Shown: positions 17,975 through 26,599, numbered from the stretch's first letter. The stretch: DNA of 64,000 nucleotides from JAOUEA01 sp963719165 (GCA_963719165.1 CAVRAV010000001.1:1426001-1490000); one strand, 5' to 3'. The notes: generated from the sequence alone by a model not told the origin. A program made the numbers and translations.

Positions 17975-18535
17975 ATGCTGCGAACGGCTCGGCGGGGCGA
18001 CGGTACGGCTGGCTCTCGGATCTGGGGAGTCGTTGCCGCAACGATGCTGCTGGCGCTCCCGGCCTGTGTGTCGCTTTCGACAGGAACGACTTCTCCTTCG
18101 GCGGAGACCTCCGCGGACGCGAGCGCTCCCTCGACGGGCTCGTCCTCGGGACGCCTGCCGCCGGAACTTGCCCGGCGGACGCTCGCGTTCGCCGGGCGTG
18201 ACGGCATCTACGTCGGGAGGGCCGACGGCTCGAGCCTTCGCGCGCTCACCCATGGCCCGGCTGAGAGCAACTGGCCCGAATGGTCGCCCGACGGAACCAA
18301 GATCGTCTACAGCTACCGAGGCGGCGAGCTCTGGCTCATGAACGCGGACGGTTCCGACGCCCGCTTCCTCGCTCGTGGAGGTGAGCCGTCCTGGTCGGGG
18401 GACGGACGGTGGATCGCCTTCGATTGCGCTCCCTCCTCGGACCCCGATGGCCAGATCTGCGCCATGCACCCGGACGGGACGGGGAGGGAGCCGATCCTCG
18501 ATACACGCGGTTCGTTCCCGTCCTGGCGCCCGTGA
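17975..18535 (+). CDS. TolB/WD40-like (PD40) lipoprotein
   Basis: This 186-aa secreted lipoprotein has a signal peptide with lipobox LLALPAC followed by a Ser/Thr/Pro-rich linker. It then has three short PD40 beta-propeller blades (WPEWSPDGTKIVYSY, DARFLARGGEPSWSGDGRWI, GREPILDTRGSFPSWRP), each with the S-x-D-G turn. Three blades cannot close a propeller, so it is either a minimal member, an oligomer, or a short relic of a longer TolB-like protein. The function is unknown. It is convergent with ispE. Confidence 0.75.
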   Translation: MLRTARRGDGTAGSRIWGVVAATMLLALPACVSLSTGTTSPSAETSADASAPSTGSSSGRLPPELARRTLAFAGRDGIYVGRADGSSLRALTHGPAESNWPEWSPDGTKIVYSYRGGELWLMNADGSDARFLARGGEPSWSGDGRWIAFDCAPSSDPDGQICAMHPDGTGREPILDTRGSFPSWRP

Positions 18536-18572
18536 CGGGGGGCTCGTCGGGCCCCGTCTGCACCGGACCGAT

Positions 18573-19451
18573 TCAGATCGGACGCGGCGCCGCGGGGGGG
18601 CCGCTGGTGACGAACGAACCTTCGACGGCGGTCGCCAGTTGGTCGGCATGGCCGAGGTGGCGCGCGAGCGCGACGACGGTGGGACCGCTCCCCGTCATCA
18701 CGGCGCCGAGGGCGCCCGCCTCGAGGAAGGCATCGACCGCACTCGCGATCTCCGGATGCCTCCCTGCGACGGGGCCCTGGAGATCGTTGAAGAGCGCGCT
18801 CCCGAGCAGGACGTCGTTGCCCGTCTCGGCCGCGGCGATCACGGCCCCGCCGTCGGGGCCGGTCCGGCTCGTCTCGTCCCACCAGTCGTACGCGTCCGGC
18901 GCGCGCACCGCGAACGGGAAAGGGCGCACCACCCACCACGTCGTGACGACGTGAACGGGTTCCACGCGCTCGCCCCTGCCGCTCACGTACACGGCGCCAC
19001 CGGGCAGGAGCGCCGGGACGTCGGAGCCCGTCGTCGCGGCCACCTCGCGCAGCGCGACGGGGTCGAGGCCGCGGCCCCAGAGCTCGTTCAAGGCGCGCAG
19101 GACTGCCGCAGCGTCGGCGCTGCCTCCACCCATGCCCGCCGCCACCGGGATCCGTTTGTCGATCGCGACGGCCGCGCCCGGCGTGTCCCGACCCACCGCA
19201 CGCGCCAGGGCGACGGCCGCTCGCATCGCGACGTTCTCCATCCCGTCGGGCACGGACGCCGAGGTGGGGCCGCGCACCGACAGGGACCACGCATCGGCGC
19301 CGTCAACGGTGACGGCGTCCGCGAGCTCCAGGGGCAGCACCAGGCTCTCGACGTCGTGATAGCCGTCGGAGCGACGCCCGAGGACGCGCAGGAATACGTT
19401 CAGCTTCGCATGGGCGAGCGCGGTCACCGACCCGTGCCCGGCCTCGCTCAC
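18573..19451 (-). CDS. ispE: 4-diphosphocytidyl-2-C-methyl-D-erythritol kinase
   Basis: IspE phosphorylates CDP-ME in the MEP isoprenoid pathway. The 292-aa GHMP kinase shows AHAKLNVFLRVLGRRSDGYH at the N-terminus, the ATP loop PVAAGMGGGSADAAAVL and the C-terminal motif GAVMTGSGPTVVAL. GTG 19451 was chosen because it overlaps the rsmA stop as GTGA (19448-19451). The frame above it is rsmA in another phase. The rsmA-ispE order is typical of the phylum. Confidence 0.95.
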   Translation of the reverse strand: MSEAGHGSVTALAHAKLNVFLRVLGRRSDGYHDVESLVLPLELADAVTVDGADAWSLSVRGPTSASVPDGMENVAMRAAVALARAVGRDTPGAAVAIDKRIPVAAGMGGGSADAAAVLRALNELWGRGLDPVALREVAATTGSDVPALLPGGAVYVSGRGERVEPVHVVTTWWVVRPFPFAVRAPDAYDWWDETSRTGPDGGAVIAAAETGNDVLLGSALFNDLQGPVAGRHPEIASAVDAFLEAGALGAVMTGSGPTVVALARHLGHADQLATAVEGSFVTSGPPAAPRPI

Positions 19452-20404
19452 GCCGGCATCTTCCGGGCGATCGCCGCGAAGGTCTCGAGCGAGAGCTCCT
19501 CCGCTCTCGCCGACGGGGCGACCCCACAGGAGTTCAGGACCTCGTCGGCTCGTTTCCCGTCCAGCCCGAGGCGACGGAGCGCGTTGCGCATCGTCTTGCG
19601 TCGCTCCGCGAAGCCTGCGTCTACCACGCGCCACAGCCGATCCTCGGACACGTCAACGGGCGGCGCCGACCGACGCTCGAAGCGCACCACCACCGACCCC
19701 ACGCGCGGGCGTGGCCAGAAGACGGTGGGCGGCACCTTGCGCACCTTCGTCGCGATCGCCCGGTACGCCACCCGCACGCTCACCGCGCCGTATGCGTCCT
19801 CCCCCGGCGCGGCCACCAGGCGATCGCCCACCTCGCGCTGCACCATCACGACCGATCGACCCACCGTGGGAAGGGTCTCGAGCACCGTGAGCACCATCGG
19901 AACCGAGATGTTGTAGGGGAGGTTCGCGCAGAGCGTCCACGGCGCTCCCTCCATCGTGGCTGCGAGATCCATCCGGAGGGCGTCGCCGTGGCGCACCGTT
20001 ACGCTCGGGTGAGACGCCACCACCTCGTTCAGCGCCGGGATCAGCGCCCGATCGAACTCGACCGCGAGCACGCGGTTGGCCCGCGCGGCGACGAGCGCGA
20101 GCGTGAGCGACCCGAACCCGGCACCGACCTCGAGGACCAGAGATCCCGGCCCGACCTCCGCGTCGCTCGCGATGGCCCGGGCGAGGTTGGGATCGATCAG
20201 GAAGTTCTGGCCGAGCGCCTTGGAGGGGCGGATGCCATACCGGCGGGCGAGCTCCCGGATGTCGGTCGCCCCGAGCGTCGTCGGGGCGGATCGCTCACCA
20301 GCTGAGGCGGACGTGGAGGACGCCGGCGCCGAGGGGCGAGAGGGCGGCGAACGCCTCGGGCGAGAGGTCGATGATCTTGCCGGGGGAGAACGGTCCTCGG
20401 TCAT
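19448..20404 (-). CDS. rsmA: 16S rRNA dimethyladenosine transferase RsmA (KsgA)
   Basis: RsmA dimethylates two adenines in the 16S rRNA 3' hairpin. The core shows RPSKALGQNFLID, the SAM loop LEVGAGFGSLTLAL, the acidic VLAVEFDRAL and the catalytic NLPYNISVP. The only canonical start in frame is ATG 20404, which adds about 46 Ser/Pro/Arg-rich residues and overlaps the 3' end of the upstream RlpA/G5 gene by 110 bases. Homologues begin close to TTLGATDIREL, just after that gene's stop at 20295, where no ATG, GTG or TTG exists. The core identity is firm and the 5' boundary unresolved. An in-frame ATC at 20260-20258 is a speculative alternative. Confidence 0.88.
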   Translation of the reverse strand: MTEDRSPPARSSTSRPRRSPPSRPSAPASSTSASAGERSAPTTLGATDIRELARRYGIRPSKALGQNFLIDPNLARAIASDAEVGPGSLVLEVGAGFGSLTLALVAARANRVLAVEFDRALIPALNEVVASHPSVTVRHGDALRMDLAATMEGAPWTLCANLPYNISVPMVLTVLETLPTVGRSVVMVQREVGDRLVAAPGEDAYGAVSVRVAYRAIATKVRKVPPTVFWPRPRVGSVVVRFERRSAPPVDVSEDRLWRVVDAGFAERRKTMRNALRRLGLDGKRADEVLNSCGVAPSARAEELSLETFAAIARKMPA

Positions 20405-21389
20405 CGATGACCACGGTAACGGAGCGCCCGCTCACGAGGTCCGTGACGGTGACGCGGGTGCCGAAGGGGAGGCTCGGGTGTGCCGCGGTGAGGCCGCTCC
20501 ACGGCGGGTCGTACCAGGTGGCCAGCCCCGCCTGCGCGCGGCCGTCGGCGCCGGGCACGCGGGTCGTGCCCCCGTACATCGACTCGGGGCCCGAGACGAC
20601 ACGACGCGGCTCCGGCGCCCGCTCGACCCACCGGCCGATGAGCTCGCGCCGCGTGACCTCGCCGTTGATCTCCGTGATCCGGTACGTGGCGCGGCCCACA
20701 CCGTCACGACCCTCGGACAGCACTCGGCTGCGCCCGGGCGTCATGGTGTCCTTGAAGGTGGTGAGCGTGCGGAAAGGCACCGTCGTCGCCTCGAGTCGCG
20801 TGAGGATCTCCACGCGATCCACGTGCACGATGGAGCCGTCGTGAAGGGGGGTGCTGGGTGATGGCTCGACGCGGTCGTTCGCATCCGGCGTGATCCCCAT
20901 GGCCGTAAGGAGTGCTCCGACCGTGTCCGCGTTGGTCAGGACGTCGTGTACCTTCCCCGACACGACGGCCTGCACGGACACGGCCGGAGACGTACCGGCG
21001 CTCGATGCGGAACCCGAAGACTCGACGAGCCGGTCCGCGTCAGGAGACACCGACCTCGGGCTCGTCCCGTCCACCACCCAGACCCCCACACCTGAGGGAT
21101 CGGGCTCGACCGTGGGGCGATAGGAGAACGGACCCTCGGGCGCCGGACTCACCACCACGGTCATGCCGTCGGCCAGCGCCGTGGCGGGTGACGGCTCGAC
21201 GAGGATCGCGGCATCGAGCGAGATGCCCTCGCCCGTGAGCAGCTCCCCGACGTTGGTCGACGTCGTACGAACGGCCTCCCGCTTGCCGTCCACCACCAGC
21301 GTGACGTGCTTGACCAACGCGAACTGCACGACGCCCGCGACGAGCAGCACGCCGACCGCGAGGGTCGTGCCTTGCACAGCGCGGCGCAT
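20295..21389 (-). CDS. RpfB-like protein with DUF348, G5 and RlpA (DPBB) domains
   Basis: This 364-aa envelope protein has one membrane/signal segment (about 8-27). Two DUF348 ubiquitin-like repeats follow (HVTLVVDGKREAVRTTSTNV ...; VSGKVHDVLTNADTVGALL ...), each ending in the V-E-P-S-P turn. A G5 domain follows at about 185-265 (TVPFRTLTTFKDTM ... GVGRATYRITEINGEVT). The C-terminus is an RlpA-type double-psi beta-barrel (GLATWYDPPWSG, LPFGTRVTVTDL, VIDDRGPFSPGKIIDLS). In Mycobacterium RpfB the last domain is a lysozyme-like Rpf; here an RlpA lytic-transglycosylase-type barrel takes its place. It probably acts on peptidoglycan outside the membrane. The position between tatD and rsmA is the classic rpfB locus. 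Confidence 0.88.
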   Translation of the reverse strand: MRRAVQGTTLAVGVLLVAGVVQFALVKHVTLVVDGKREAVRTTSTNVGELLTGEGISLDAAILVEPSPATALADGMTVVVSPAPEGPFSYRPTVEPDPSGVGVWVVDGTSPRSVSPDADRLVESSGSASSAGTSPAVSVQAVVSGKVHDVLTNADTVGALLTAMGITPDANDRVEPSPSTPLHDGSIVHVDRVEILTRLEATTVPFRTLTTFKDTMTPGRSRVLSEGRDGVGRATYRITEINGEVTRRELIGRWVERAPEPRRVVSGPESMYGGTTRVPGADGRAQAGLATWYDPPWSGLTAAHPSLPFGTRVTVTDLVSGRSVTVVIDDRGPFSPGKIIDLSPEAFAALSPLGAGVLHVRLSW

Positions 21390-21425
21390 CCGCAACCTGC
21401 GGAGCCGCCTAGGACGTGGTGCCAA

Positions 21426-21492
21426 CCTTCCTCCAAGTTCTCGAGGAAGGCTTCGCGGGGAAGCGGCTTGAACCGGATCGAAGCCTTCAAGC
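21426..21492 (-). promoter_or_regulatory. Three consecutive hairpins in the leader of the RpfB-like gene
   Basis: On the minus strand the 173-base leader between tatD and the RpfB-like gene can form three hairpins in a row. They are GCTTGAA/TTCAAGC (7 bp, 21466-21492), GCTTC/GAAGC (5 bp, 21450-21464) and CCTTCCTC/GAGGAAGG (8 bp, 21426-21450, ending 37 bases before the ATG). Actinobacterial rpf genes are often controlled by leader RNAs such as the c-di-AMP (ydaO) riboswitch. I cannot see that motif's conserved core here, so the class is unknown. Confidence 0.5.
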
Positions 21493-21562
21493 GCACGGGG
21501 GCGGAACCTTAGCAAACCCTCAACCCTCACTGCAACCTTGAGGCCGAACAGATGTTCGAGGG

Positions 21563-22384
21563 CTAGCGGAGCCCGGGGAACGCCTCGCGTGCGTTCGCGG
21601 CGGTGGCCGCGACGAGATCGTCCACGTCGACATCGCGTGCGCGGGCGATCGCCTCGGCGATGATCGTGATGTTCGCCGGCTCGTTGTCGCTGCCGCGGAG
21701 TTTCTGCGGGGCGAGGAACGGTGAGTCGGTCTCGGTGAGGATGCGGTCCAGGGGCAGGGCGGCGGCCGCCTGTCGGAAGTGCTCGTTCTTCGGGTACGTG
21801 ATGTTGCCCGCGAAACTCACCCAGTAACCGCGCTCGGCGCACTCGCGCGCCAGCCCGACGTCGCCGCTGAAGCAGTGGATCACCACACGTTCGGCGGAGC
21901 CCTCTTCCAGCGCCCGCAGCGTCTGGGGCCACGCATCGCGGATATGTACCACCATGGGTTTCGCCGTCTCGTTCGACAAGGCGATGTGGGTCTTCAGGCA
22001 CCGAAGCTGATCCTCGACGGGCGAACGCATCCGGAAGAAGTCGAGACCGCACTCCCCCACCGCGATCACGCGCGGGTCGCCCAGCAGTTCTTCGATCCGC
22101 GCGGCGGCCGCCTGATCGAAGGTCGCGGCGTCGTGCGGATGCATGCCGGCCGTGGCGAACACTCCCTCCAGCCGCTCTGCCAGCCCGAGCGATCGAGCGC
22201 TCGTGGACGGGTCCACGCCCACGCAGATGATCCGGTCGACGCCCGCCTCGTTCGCGGCCTCGACCACATCTGCAGGTTCGTGCTCGAGGAGGAACAGGTG
22301 GCAGTGGGTGTCCACCGCCCCGCTCTGCACCGACACTTCAGGGTTCTGGTCGCTCACGATCGGCGAGCTTACCGCGGTCTCCAC
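21563..22384 (-). CDS. tatD: TatD-family metal-dependent deoxyribonuclease
   Basis: This 273-aa TIM-barrel hydrolase has the TatD metal ligands: DTHCHLF (HxH) near the N-terminus, VGECGLDFF, MVVHIRDAW, VVIHCFSGD and TETDSPFLAPQ with the last Asp. TatD proteins are 3'-5' DNA exonucleases or quality-control hydrolases. The gene lies between metG and the RpfB-like gene, the order seen in Mycobacterium. ATG 22384 is the first start; a shorter one cannot be excluded because the first 20 residues are not conserved. Confidence 0.9.
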   Translation of the reverse strand: METAVSSPIVSDQNPEVSVQSGAVDTHCHLFLLEHEPADVVEAANEAGVDRIICVGVDPSTSARSLGLAERLEGVFATAGMHPHDAATFDQAAAARIEELLGDPRVIAVGECGLDFFRMRSPVEDQLRCLKTHIALSNETAKPMVVHIRDAWPQTLRALEEGSAERVVIHCFSGDVGLARECAERGYWVSFAGNITYPKNEHFRQAAAALPLDRILTETDSPFLAPQKLRGSDNEPANITIIAEAIARARDVDVDDLVAATAANAREAFPGLR

Positions 22385-22474
22385 ATGGGGTCGACCGGGG
22401 GAGCTTCACGTGAAACATGGATCTGGGAAGCCTCACCCCCGAGTGAAGGCGCGGTGGAAAACGCCGAACGCAGG

Positions 22475-24022
22475 CTAGTCCGCGTCCACGCGGGGAAACA
22501 GGGACGCTCCTTTGGTCGTGAGCGTCCCGGGACGCAGTCCGCCCCACGCCGTCGAGGCGGGCAGATGCTGTCCCTCGAGGGAGCCCGTCTGGCCGAGTTG
22601 CTCCCACAGGCGCGCCGCCGCGGAGGGCATGACCGGCTGGATCAAGATCGCGAGGCAGCGCAGCGTCTCCGCGGCGGCGTAGAGGATCCCCGCCAGCTCT
22701 CGGCCGCGACCCGGGTCATTCGCCACGGCCCAGGGAGCCCGCTCCACCAGGTACTGGTTCGCGCGGCCGACGATCTCCCACACGGCCGTGAGGGCCGGTT
22801 GGAGTTGCACGGCGAGCATCGCCTCGTCGTAGCGGGCGGTCACGTCCTCGATGATGGTGGGGAGGTCGGAGGCCTCCGCGCGATCGTCTCCGGGGTCGGG
22901 TACCTCGCCGTCGTAGTTCGACGAGAGCATGGCGAGCACCCGGGCGGCGAGGTTGCCGAGGCCGTTGGCGAGGTCGGCGTTGTGACGATCGACCATGGAC
23001 TCCCAGCTGAAGTTCCCGTCCTCGCCGAAGCGCATCTCGCGCATGAAGTAGTAGCGGTAGGAGTCCACGCCGAAGCGCTCCAGCAGGTCGGCCGGGTGGA
23101 TCCCCGTGAGGTTCGTCTTGGACATCTTCTTGCCACCGACCGTGAGGTAGCCGTGTGCCCAGACCTGCTTCGGCAGCGGAACGCCGGCGGCCATGAGCAT
23201 GGCCGGCCAGTAGACCGCGTGGAACCGGATGATGTCTTTGCCGATCATGTGGATGTCCACGGGCCACATCCGGTCGAAGCGCTGGGGGTCCGAGGCGTAG
23301 CCCGCCGCCGTGATGTAGTTGGTGAGCGCGTCGAACCAGACGTAGGTCACGTGCGCGTCGTCCCACGGGAGTGGCACGCCCCAACTCAGGGTGGTCCGGC
23401 TGATCGAGAAGTCCTGCAGACCGCCCTCGAGGAGGCTGAGGATCTCGTTGCGCCGGGTCCCGGGCTCGATCGCCCCGGGGTGCTCCGTGTAGTGGGCGAG
23501 GAGCCGGTCGCGGTACGCCGACAACCGGAAGAAGTAGTTCTCCTCCGTCACGTGTTCCACCGGACGCTCGTGGATCGGGCAGAGCCCGCCCTCCAGCAGG
23601 TCTCCCTCGGTGTAGTAGGCCTCGCACGATACGCAGTAGAGCCCCTCGTAGGAACCGAGGTAGATGTCGTCCCGCCCGTTGCCGTGGACGGCCTCCAGGA
23701 GCTTGGCGACCGCCGCGTAGTGACGCGGCTCGGTGGTGCGGATGTAGTCGTCGTAGCCGATATCGAGGCGCGCCCAGACCTCCCGCCACTGCGCCTCCAT
23801 CGCGTCCACCCACGCGCGAGGATCGGTCCCGGCGGCCTCGGCCGCCCGCTGGATCTTCAGGCCGTGTTCATCCGTACCCGTGAGATGGAAGACGTTCTCC
23901 CCGCGCAGCCGGTGGTAGCGAGCGACGAGGTCCGTCGCCACGGCGTCATACGCGTGGCCGATGTGGGGCGCATCGTTGACGTAGTAGATCGGGGTGGTGA
24001 TGTAGAAGACGTCGCGACCCAT
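22475..24022 (-). CDS. metG: Methionyl-tRNA synthetase
   Basis: MetRS charges tRNA-Met. The 515-aa protein has the class I signatures YYVNDAPHIGHAY (HIGH) and GGKKMSKTNLTG (KMSKS variant). A connective-peptide Cys/His knuckle includes CVSCEAYY and LCPIHERP. There is no C-terminal tRNA-binding (Trbp111) domain, as in other actinobacterial enzymes. Three in-frame ATGs lie at 24049, 24031 and 24022; I chose 24022 because it gives MGRDVFYITTPIYY, the usual family start. An AT-rich palindrome lies directly upstream. Confidence 0.95.
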   Translation of the reverse strand: MGRDVFYITTPIYYVNDAPHIGHAYDAVATDLVARYHRLRGENVFHLTGTDEHGLKIQRAAEAAGTDPRAWVDAMEAQWREVWARLDIGYDDYIRTTEPRHYAAVAKLLEAVHGNGRDDIYLGSYEGLYCVSCEAYYTEGDLLEGGLCPIHERPVEHVTEENYFFRLSAYRDRLLAHYTEHPGAIEPGTRRNEILSLLEGGLQDFSISRTTLSWGVPLPWDDAHVTYVWFDALTNYITAAGYASDPQRFDRMWPVDIHMIGKDIIRFHAVYWPAMLMAAGVPLPKQVWAHGYLTVGGKKMSKTNLTGIHPADLLERFGVDSYRYYFMREMRFGEDGNFSWESMVDRHNADLANGLGNLAARVLAMLSSNYDGEVPDPGDDRAEASDLPTIIEDVTARYDEAMLAVQLQPALTAVWEIVGRANQYLVERAPWAVANDPGRGRELAGILYAAAETLRCLAILIQPVMPSAAARLWEQLGQTGSLEGQHLPASTAWGGLRPGTLTTKGASLFPRVDAD

Positions 24023-24063
24023 GACCGGCATCTTACCGACGCCAGGCATGACCTCCGAGCGCC

Positions 24064-24084
24064 ACTAGTCTATATCAGACTAGT
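24064..24084. promoter_or_regulatory. AT-rich perfect palindrome upstream of metG
   Basis: ACTAGTCT-ATATC-AGACTAGT is a perfect 8-bp inverted repeat with a 5-base centre, lying 42 bases upstream of the chosen metG start and 29 bases downstream of rsmI. Its low GC content stands out strongly. The symmetry, length and lack of a U-run fit an operator for a dimeric repressor (TetR- or GntR-like) better than a terminator. Confidence 0.5.
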
Positions 24085-24112
24085 CACGAACCCTCGACCT
24101 CGGAAGCCAGGC

Positions 24113-24937
24113 TCAACCGATGAGCCGCGCGTACAGATCGTTCGCGGACCCGCCGCGCCGCTCGGCCACCGCGCGGGCCGCGTCGCGCTTGCGCATGCCG
24201 GCGGCGACGAGCGAACGCGCCTCGGCCAACGACCCCTCGAGGTCGACGCCGGCAGTCCCGGTATCGCCTTCCACCACGAGGACCATCTCGCCCTTGAGTG
24301 TCGCGTCGTCGAGCCGGCCGAGCACCTCGGACACGCGGCCGCGCAGTACCTCCTCGTGGCGCTTGGTGAGCTCGCGCGCGAGTGCCACGCGGCGGTCTCC
24401 CATGGCGTCGAGGAGGGCGTCGAGGAGGGCGTGCACGCGTCGGGGCGACTCGAAGAACACCAACGTGCGATCGTCGTGGCATAGCTCCCCCAGGCGCCGG
24501 GCCCGCTCGCCGGGCTTCTTGGACACGAACCCCTCGAAGGCGAAGCGATCCGTGGGCAGGCCCGAGACGACGAGCGCCGCCAGCGCCGCCGAGGGACCCG
24601 GCACGACCCGGACCTCGATGTCGTGCTCCACCGCGGCTCGCACGATCCGATATCCGGGATCGGACACGCTCGGCATGCCGCCGTCGGTCACGAGCGCCAC
24701 CTGTGCTCCCTCGCGCAGACGCTCCACCAACTCCACGGTTCGCTCGCGTTCGTTGCCTTCGAAATAGGAGACGAGCTGCGGCCGTGGCCGCAGGCCGATG
24801 GACTCCAGCAGGCGGCCGGTCCGCCGCGTGTCCTCGGCCGCGATCAGGTCCGCCGACGCGAGGGTCGCCCGGGCACGATCGGTGAGGTCGCCGAGGTTCC
24901 CGATCGGGGTTCCGACCAGCCAGAGGATGCCCGCCAT
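24113..24937 (-). CDS. rsmI: 16S rRNA (cytidine-2'-O)-methyltransferase RsmI
   Basis: RsmI methylates the ribose of C1402 in 16S rRNA. The 274-aa protein has the tetrapyrrole-methylase fold signatures LWLVGTPIGNLGDL, AEDTRRTGRLL, the SAM loop VTDGGMPSVSDPGYR and VVPGPSAALAALVVSG. A basic C-terminal helical region (GMRKRDAARAVAERRGG) follows. It is divergent from the PMT gene with 82 bases between starts, as in many Actinobacteria. Confidence 0.95.
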   Translation of the reverse strand: MAGILWLVGTPIGNLGDLTDRARATLASADLIAAEDTRRTGRLLESIGLRPRPQLVSYFEGNERERTVELVERLREGAQVALVTDGGMPSVSDPGYRIVRAAVEHDIEVRVVPGPSAALAALVVSGLPTDRFAFEGFVSKKPGERARRLGELCHDDRTLVFFESPRRVHALLDALLDAMGDRRVALARELTKRHEEVLRGRVSEVLGRLDDATLKGEMVLVVEGDTGTAGVDLEGSLAEARSLVAAGMRKRDAARAVAERRGGSANDLYARLIG

Positions 24938-25019
24938 CCCCCGATGGTCCCAGGCGTCGCGTGCGTTCGGACGCGGCCGACGAGCCTTCGGCGCTGTCGC
25001 GCCCCGCTACCATCTGGCG

Positions 25020-26555
25020 GTGTCCCCGGTCCTGGCGCGCCTCAACCGCCCACTCGTCGCGATCCTCGCGGTCGCCGCTATCGCCGGTGGCATCCGCTTC
25101 TTCCATCTGACGCACCCGCCGGGTTTCGTGTTCGACGAGATCTACTACCCGAAGGCGGCCTGCATCTACGTCGGGTCCTCCAACGCCACGTGCCACGTCG
25201 CCTCGAGCGACGAGAAGTACTGGCGCACGAACCAATGGGACGTGGGCTCGTGGGTCCATCCGCCCTTGGGCAAGTGGACGATCGCGATGGGGATCAAGGC
25301 GTTCGGGATGAACGAGTTCGGCTACCGATCCATGTCGGCGCTGGCGGGCACGCTCGTCGCCGTGATGGTGGCGCTCATGGCGCAGCTGCTGTGGCGCCGA
25401 CCCATCTGGACGTTCGTGGCCGGACTCCTGATGTCGATCGAGCACCTCAACGTCGTGATGTCGCGCACGGGCCTGCTCGACATCCACCTCGAGTTCTGGG
25501 TCGTCCTGGGGTTCCTGTGCGTGCTCTTGGATCGGCGGTGGATCGGGCGCGAGACGCCTCCACCGCGGGTCCCGCTCGCCGTCACGGACGTCGGCGGCGT
25601 CACGACGATGGTGATGCCGCGCTGGACGAAGGTGCCCTCTCCCCTGTGGCGGCCCTGGCGCTTCGCCGCCGGCGCGGCGTTCGGCGCGGCCTGCGCCGTG
25701 AAGTGGTCGGGGATCGCCGCCCTCGCCGGCGCCGTCATGCTCACCTACATCTGGGAGACCACGCGCCGGCACCGTGACGACACATCGCTCCCGCGCGCCC
25801 TCGCGAAGGCGTTCGCGTTGGAGACCTTCGGGATGGTGCTGGCCTTCTTGGTGGTGCCCGTCGCCGTGTACCTGCTCACGTGGCTCCCCTGGTTCCACCA
25901 CTTCGGCTGGAGCCTCTCGGGCTTCTGGCAACACCACCTGGAGATGTGGCGCTACCACGCCGGGCTCAAAGCGACCGCCCTGGACAGCGCCACGCACACG
26001 TACACGCCGACCCATCCCTATTACTCGCGGCCGTGGACGTGGCTGCCCATGACCCGCCCGGTCAGCTTCTACGTGCAGAACGCCGGAAACGACGTCTCGC
26101 AGATCATCGCGATCGGAAGCCCCGTCATCTTCTGGGGCAGCATCCTCGCGCTGCCCTACGCGGCGTTCCGCTGGCGCCGCAGGCGCGACTGGCGTGCGGG
26201 CTACGTCCTGGTCCCGTTCCTGGCCCAGTACCTGTCGTGGTTCGCCGTGAGCCGGCCCCAGTTCTTCTTTTACGTCCTGCCGTGCACGCCGTTCATGGTG
26301 CTCGCGGTGGCGATGCTCGTGCGGGACCTGGCCGGGGCACGGATCGTCGTTCGCGACAAGGAAACGGGGGCGGTGGCGACGAACCCGGACACGGGGAAGC
26401 CGGCGATCTCCGTTCGCCGGCCCTACCGTTGGATCGCGTGGGCCATCGTGTTGGGCGCCGTGGGTCTGTTCGTGTGGTTCTGGCCGGTGCTCACGGCCGG
26501 CAGGCTCCCCAACACGCTGTGGCGCGCCCGCGTGTGGTTCCGCGGATGGATCTGA
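25020..26555 (+). CDS. Polyprenol-phosphate-mannose protein mannosyltransferase (GT39, PMT)
   Basis: This 511-aa multi-spanning glycosyltransferase transfers mannose from polyprenyl-phosphate to exported proteins. It carries the GT-C catalytic loop FVFDEIYYPKAA (Asp-Glu) after the first membrane segment and the conserved HPPLGKWTIAMGIKAFG loop. A PMT C-terminal region holds several membrane helices (FFFYVLPCTPFMVLAVAML). GTG 25020 was chosen because it begins right before the first hydrophobic helix; the frame above overlaps rsmI. A hairpin follows at 26600. Confidence 0.92.
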   Translation: MSPVLARLNRPLVAILAVAAIAGGIRFFHLTHPPGFVFDEIYYPKAACIYVGSSNATCHVASSDEKYWRTNQWDVGSWVHPPLGKWTIAMGIKAFGMNEFGYRSMSALAGTLVAVMVALMAQLLWRRPIWTFVAGLLMSIEHLNVVMSRTGLLDIHLEFWVVLGFLCVLLDRRWIGRETPPPRVPLAVTDVGGVTTMVMPRWTKVPSPLWRPWRFAAGAAFGAACAVKWSGIAALAGAVMLTYIWETTRRHRDDTSLPRALAKAFALETFGMVLAFLVVPVAVYLLTWLPWFHHFGWSLSGFWQHHLEMWRYHAGLKATALDSATHTYTPTHPYYSRPWTWLPMTRPVSFYVQNAGNDVSQIIAIGSPVIFWGSILALPYAAFRWRRRRDWRAGYVLVPFLAQYLSWFAVSRPQFFFYVLPCTPFMVLAVAMLVRDLAGARIVVRDKETGAVATNPDTGKPAISVRRPYRWIAWAIVLGAVGLFVWFWPVLTAGRLPNTLWRARVWFRGWI

Positions 26556-26599
26556 ACGGACCCCCCGCAGGCGGGCGAACGGACCCCGGATACGCGAAA

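Noticed and set aside
21390..21562. c-di-AMP (ydaO) riboswitch before the RpfB-like gene
   Set aside because: The genomic position fits, but I could not find the conserved core, so only a structured leader is reported.
21779..24484. Open frame of about 900 codons on the plus strand across tatD, metG and rsmI
   Set aside because: It runs antisense to three well-identified genes and has shadow-like composition.
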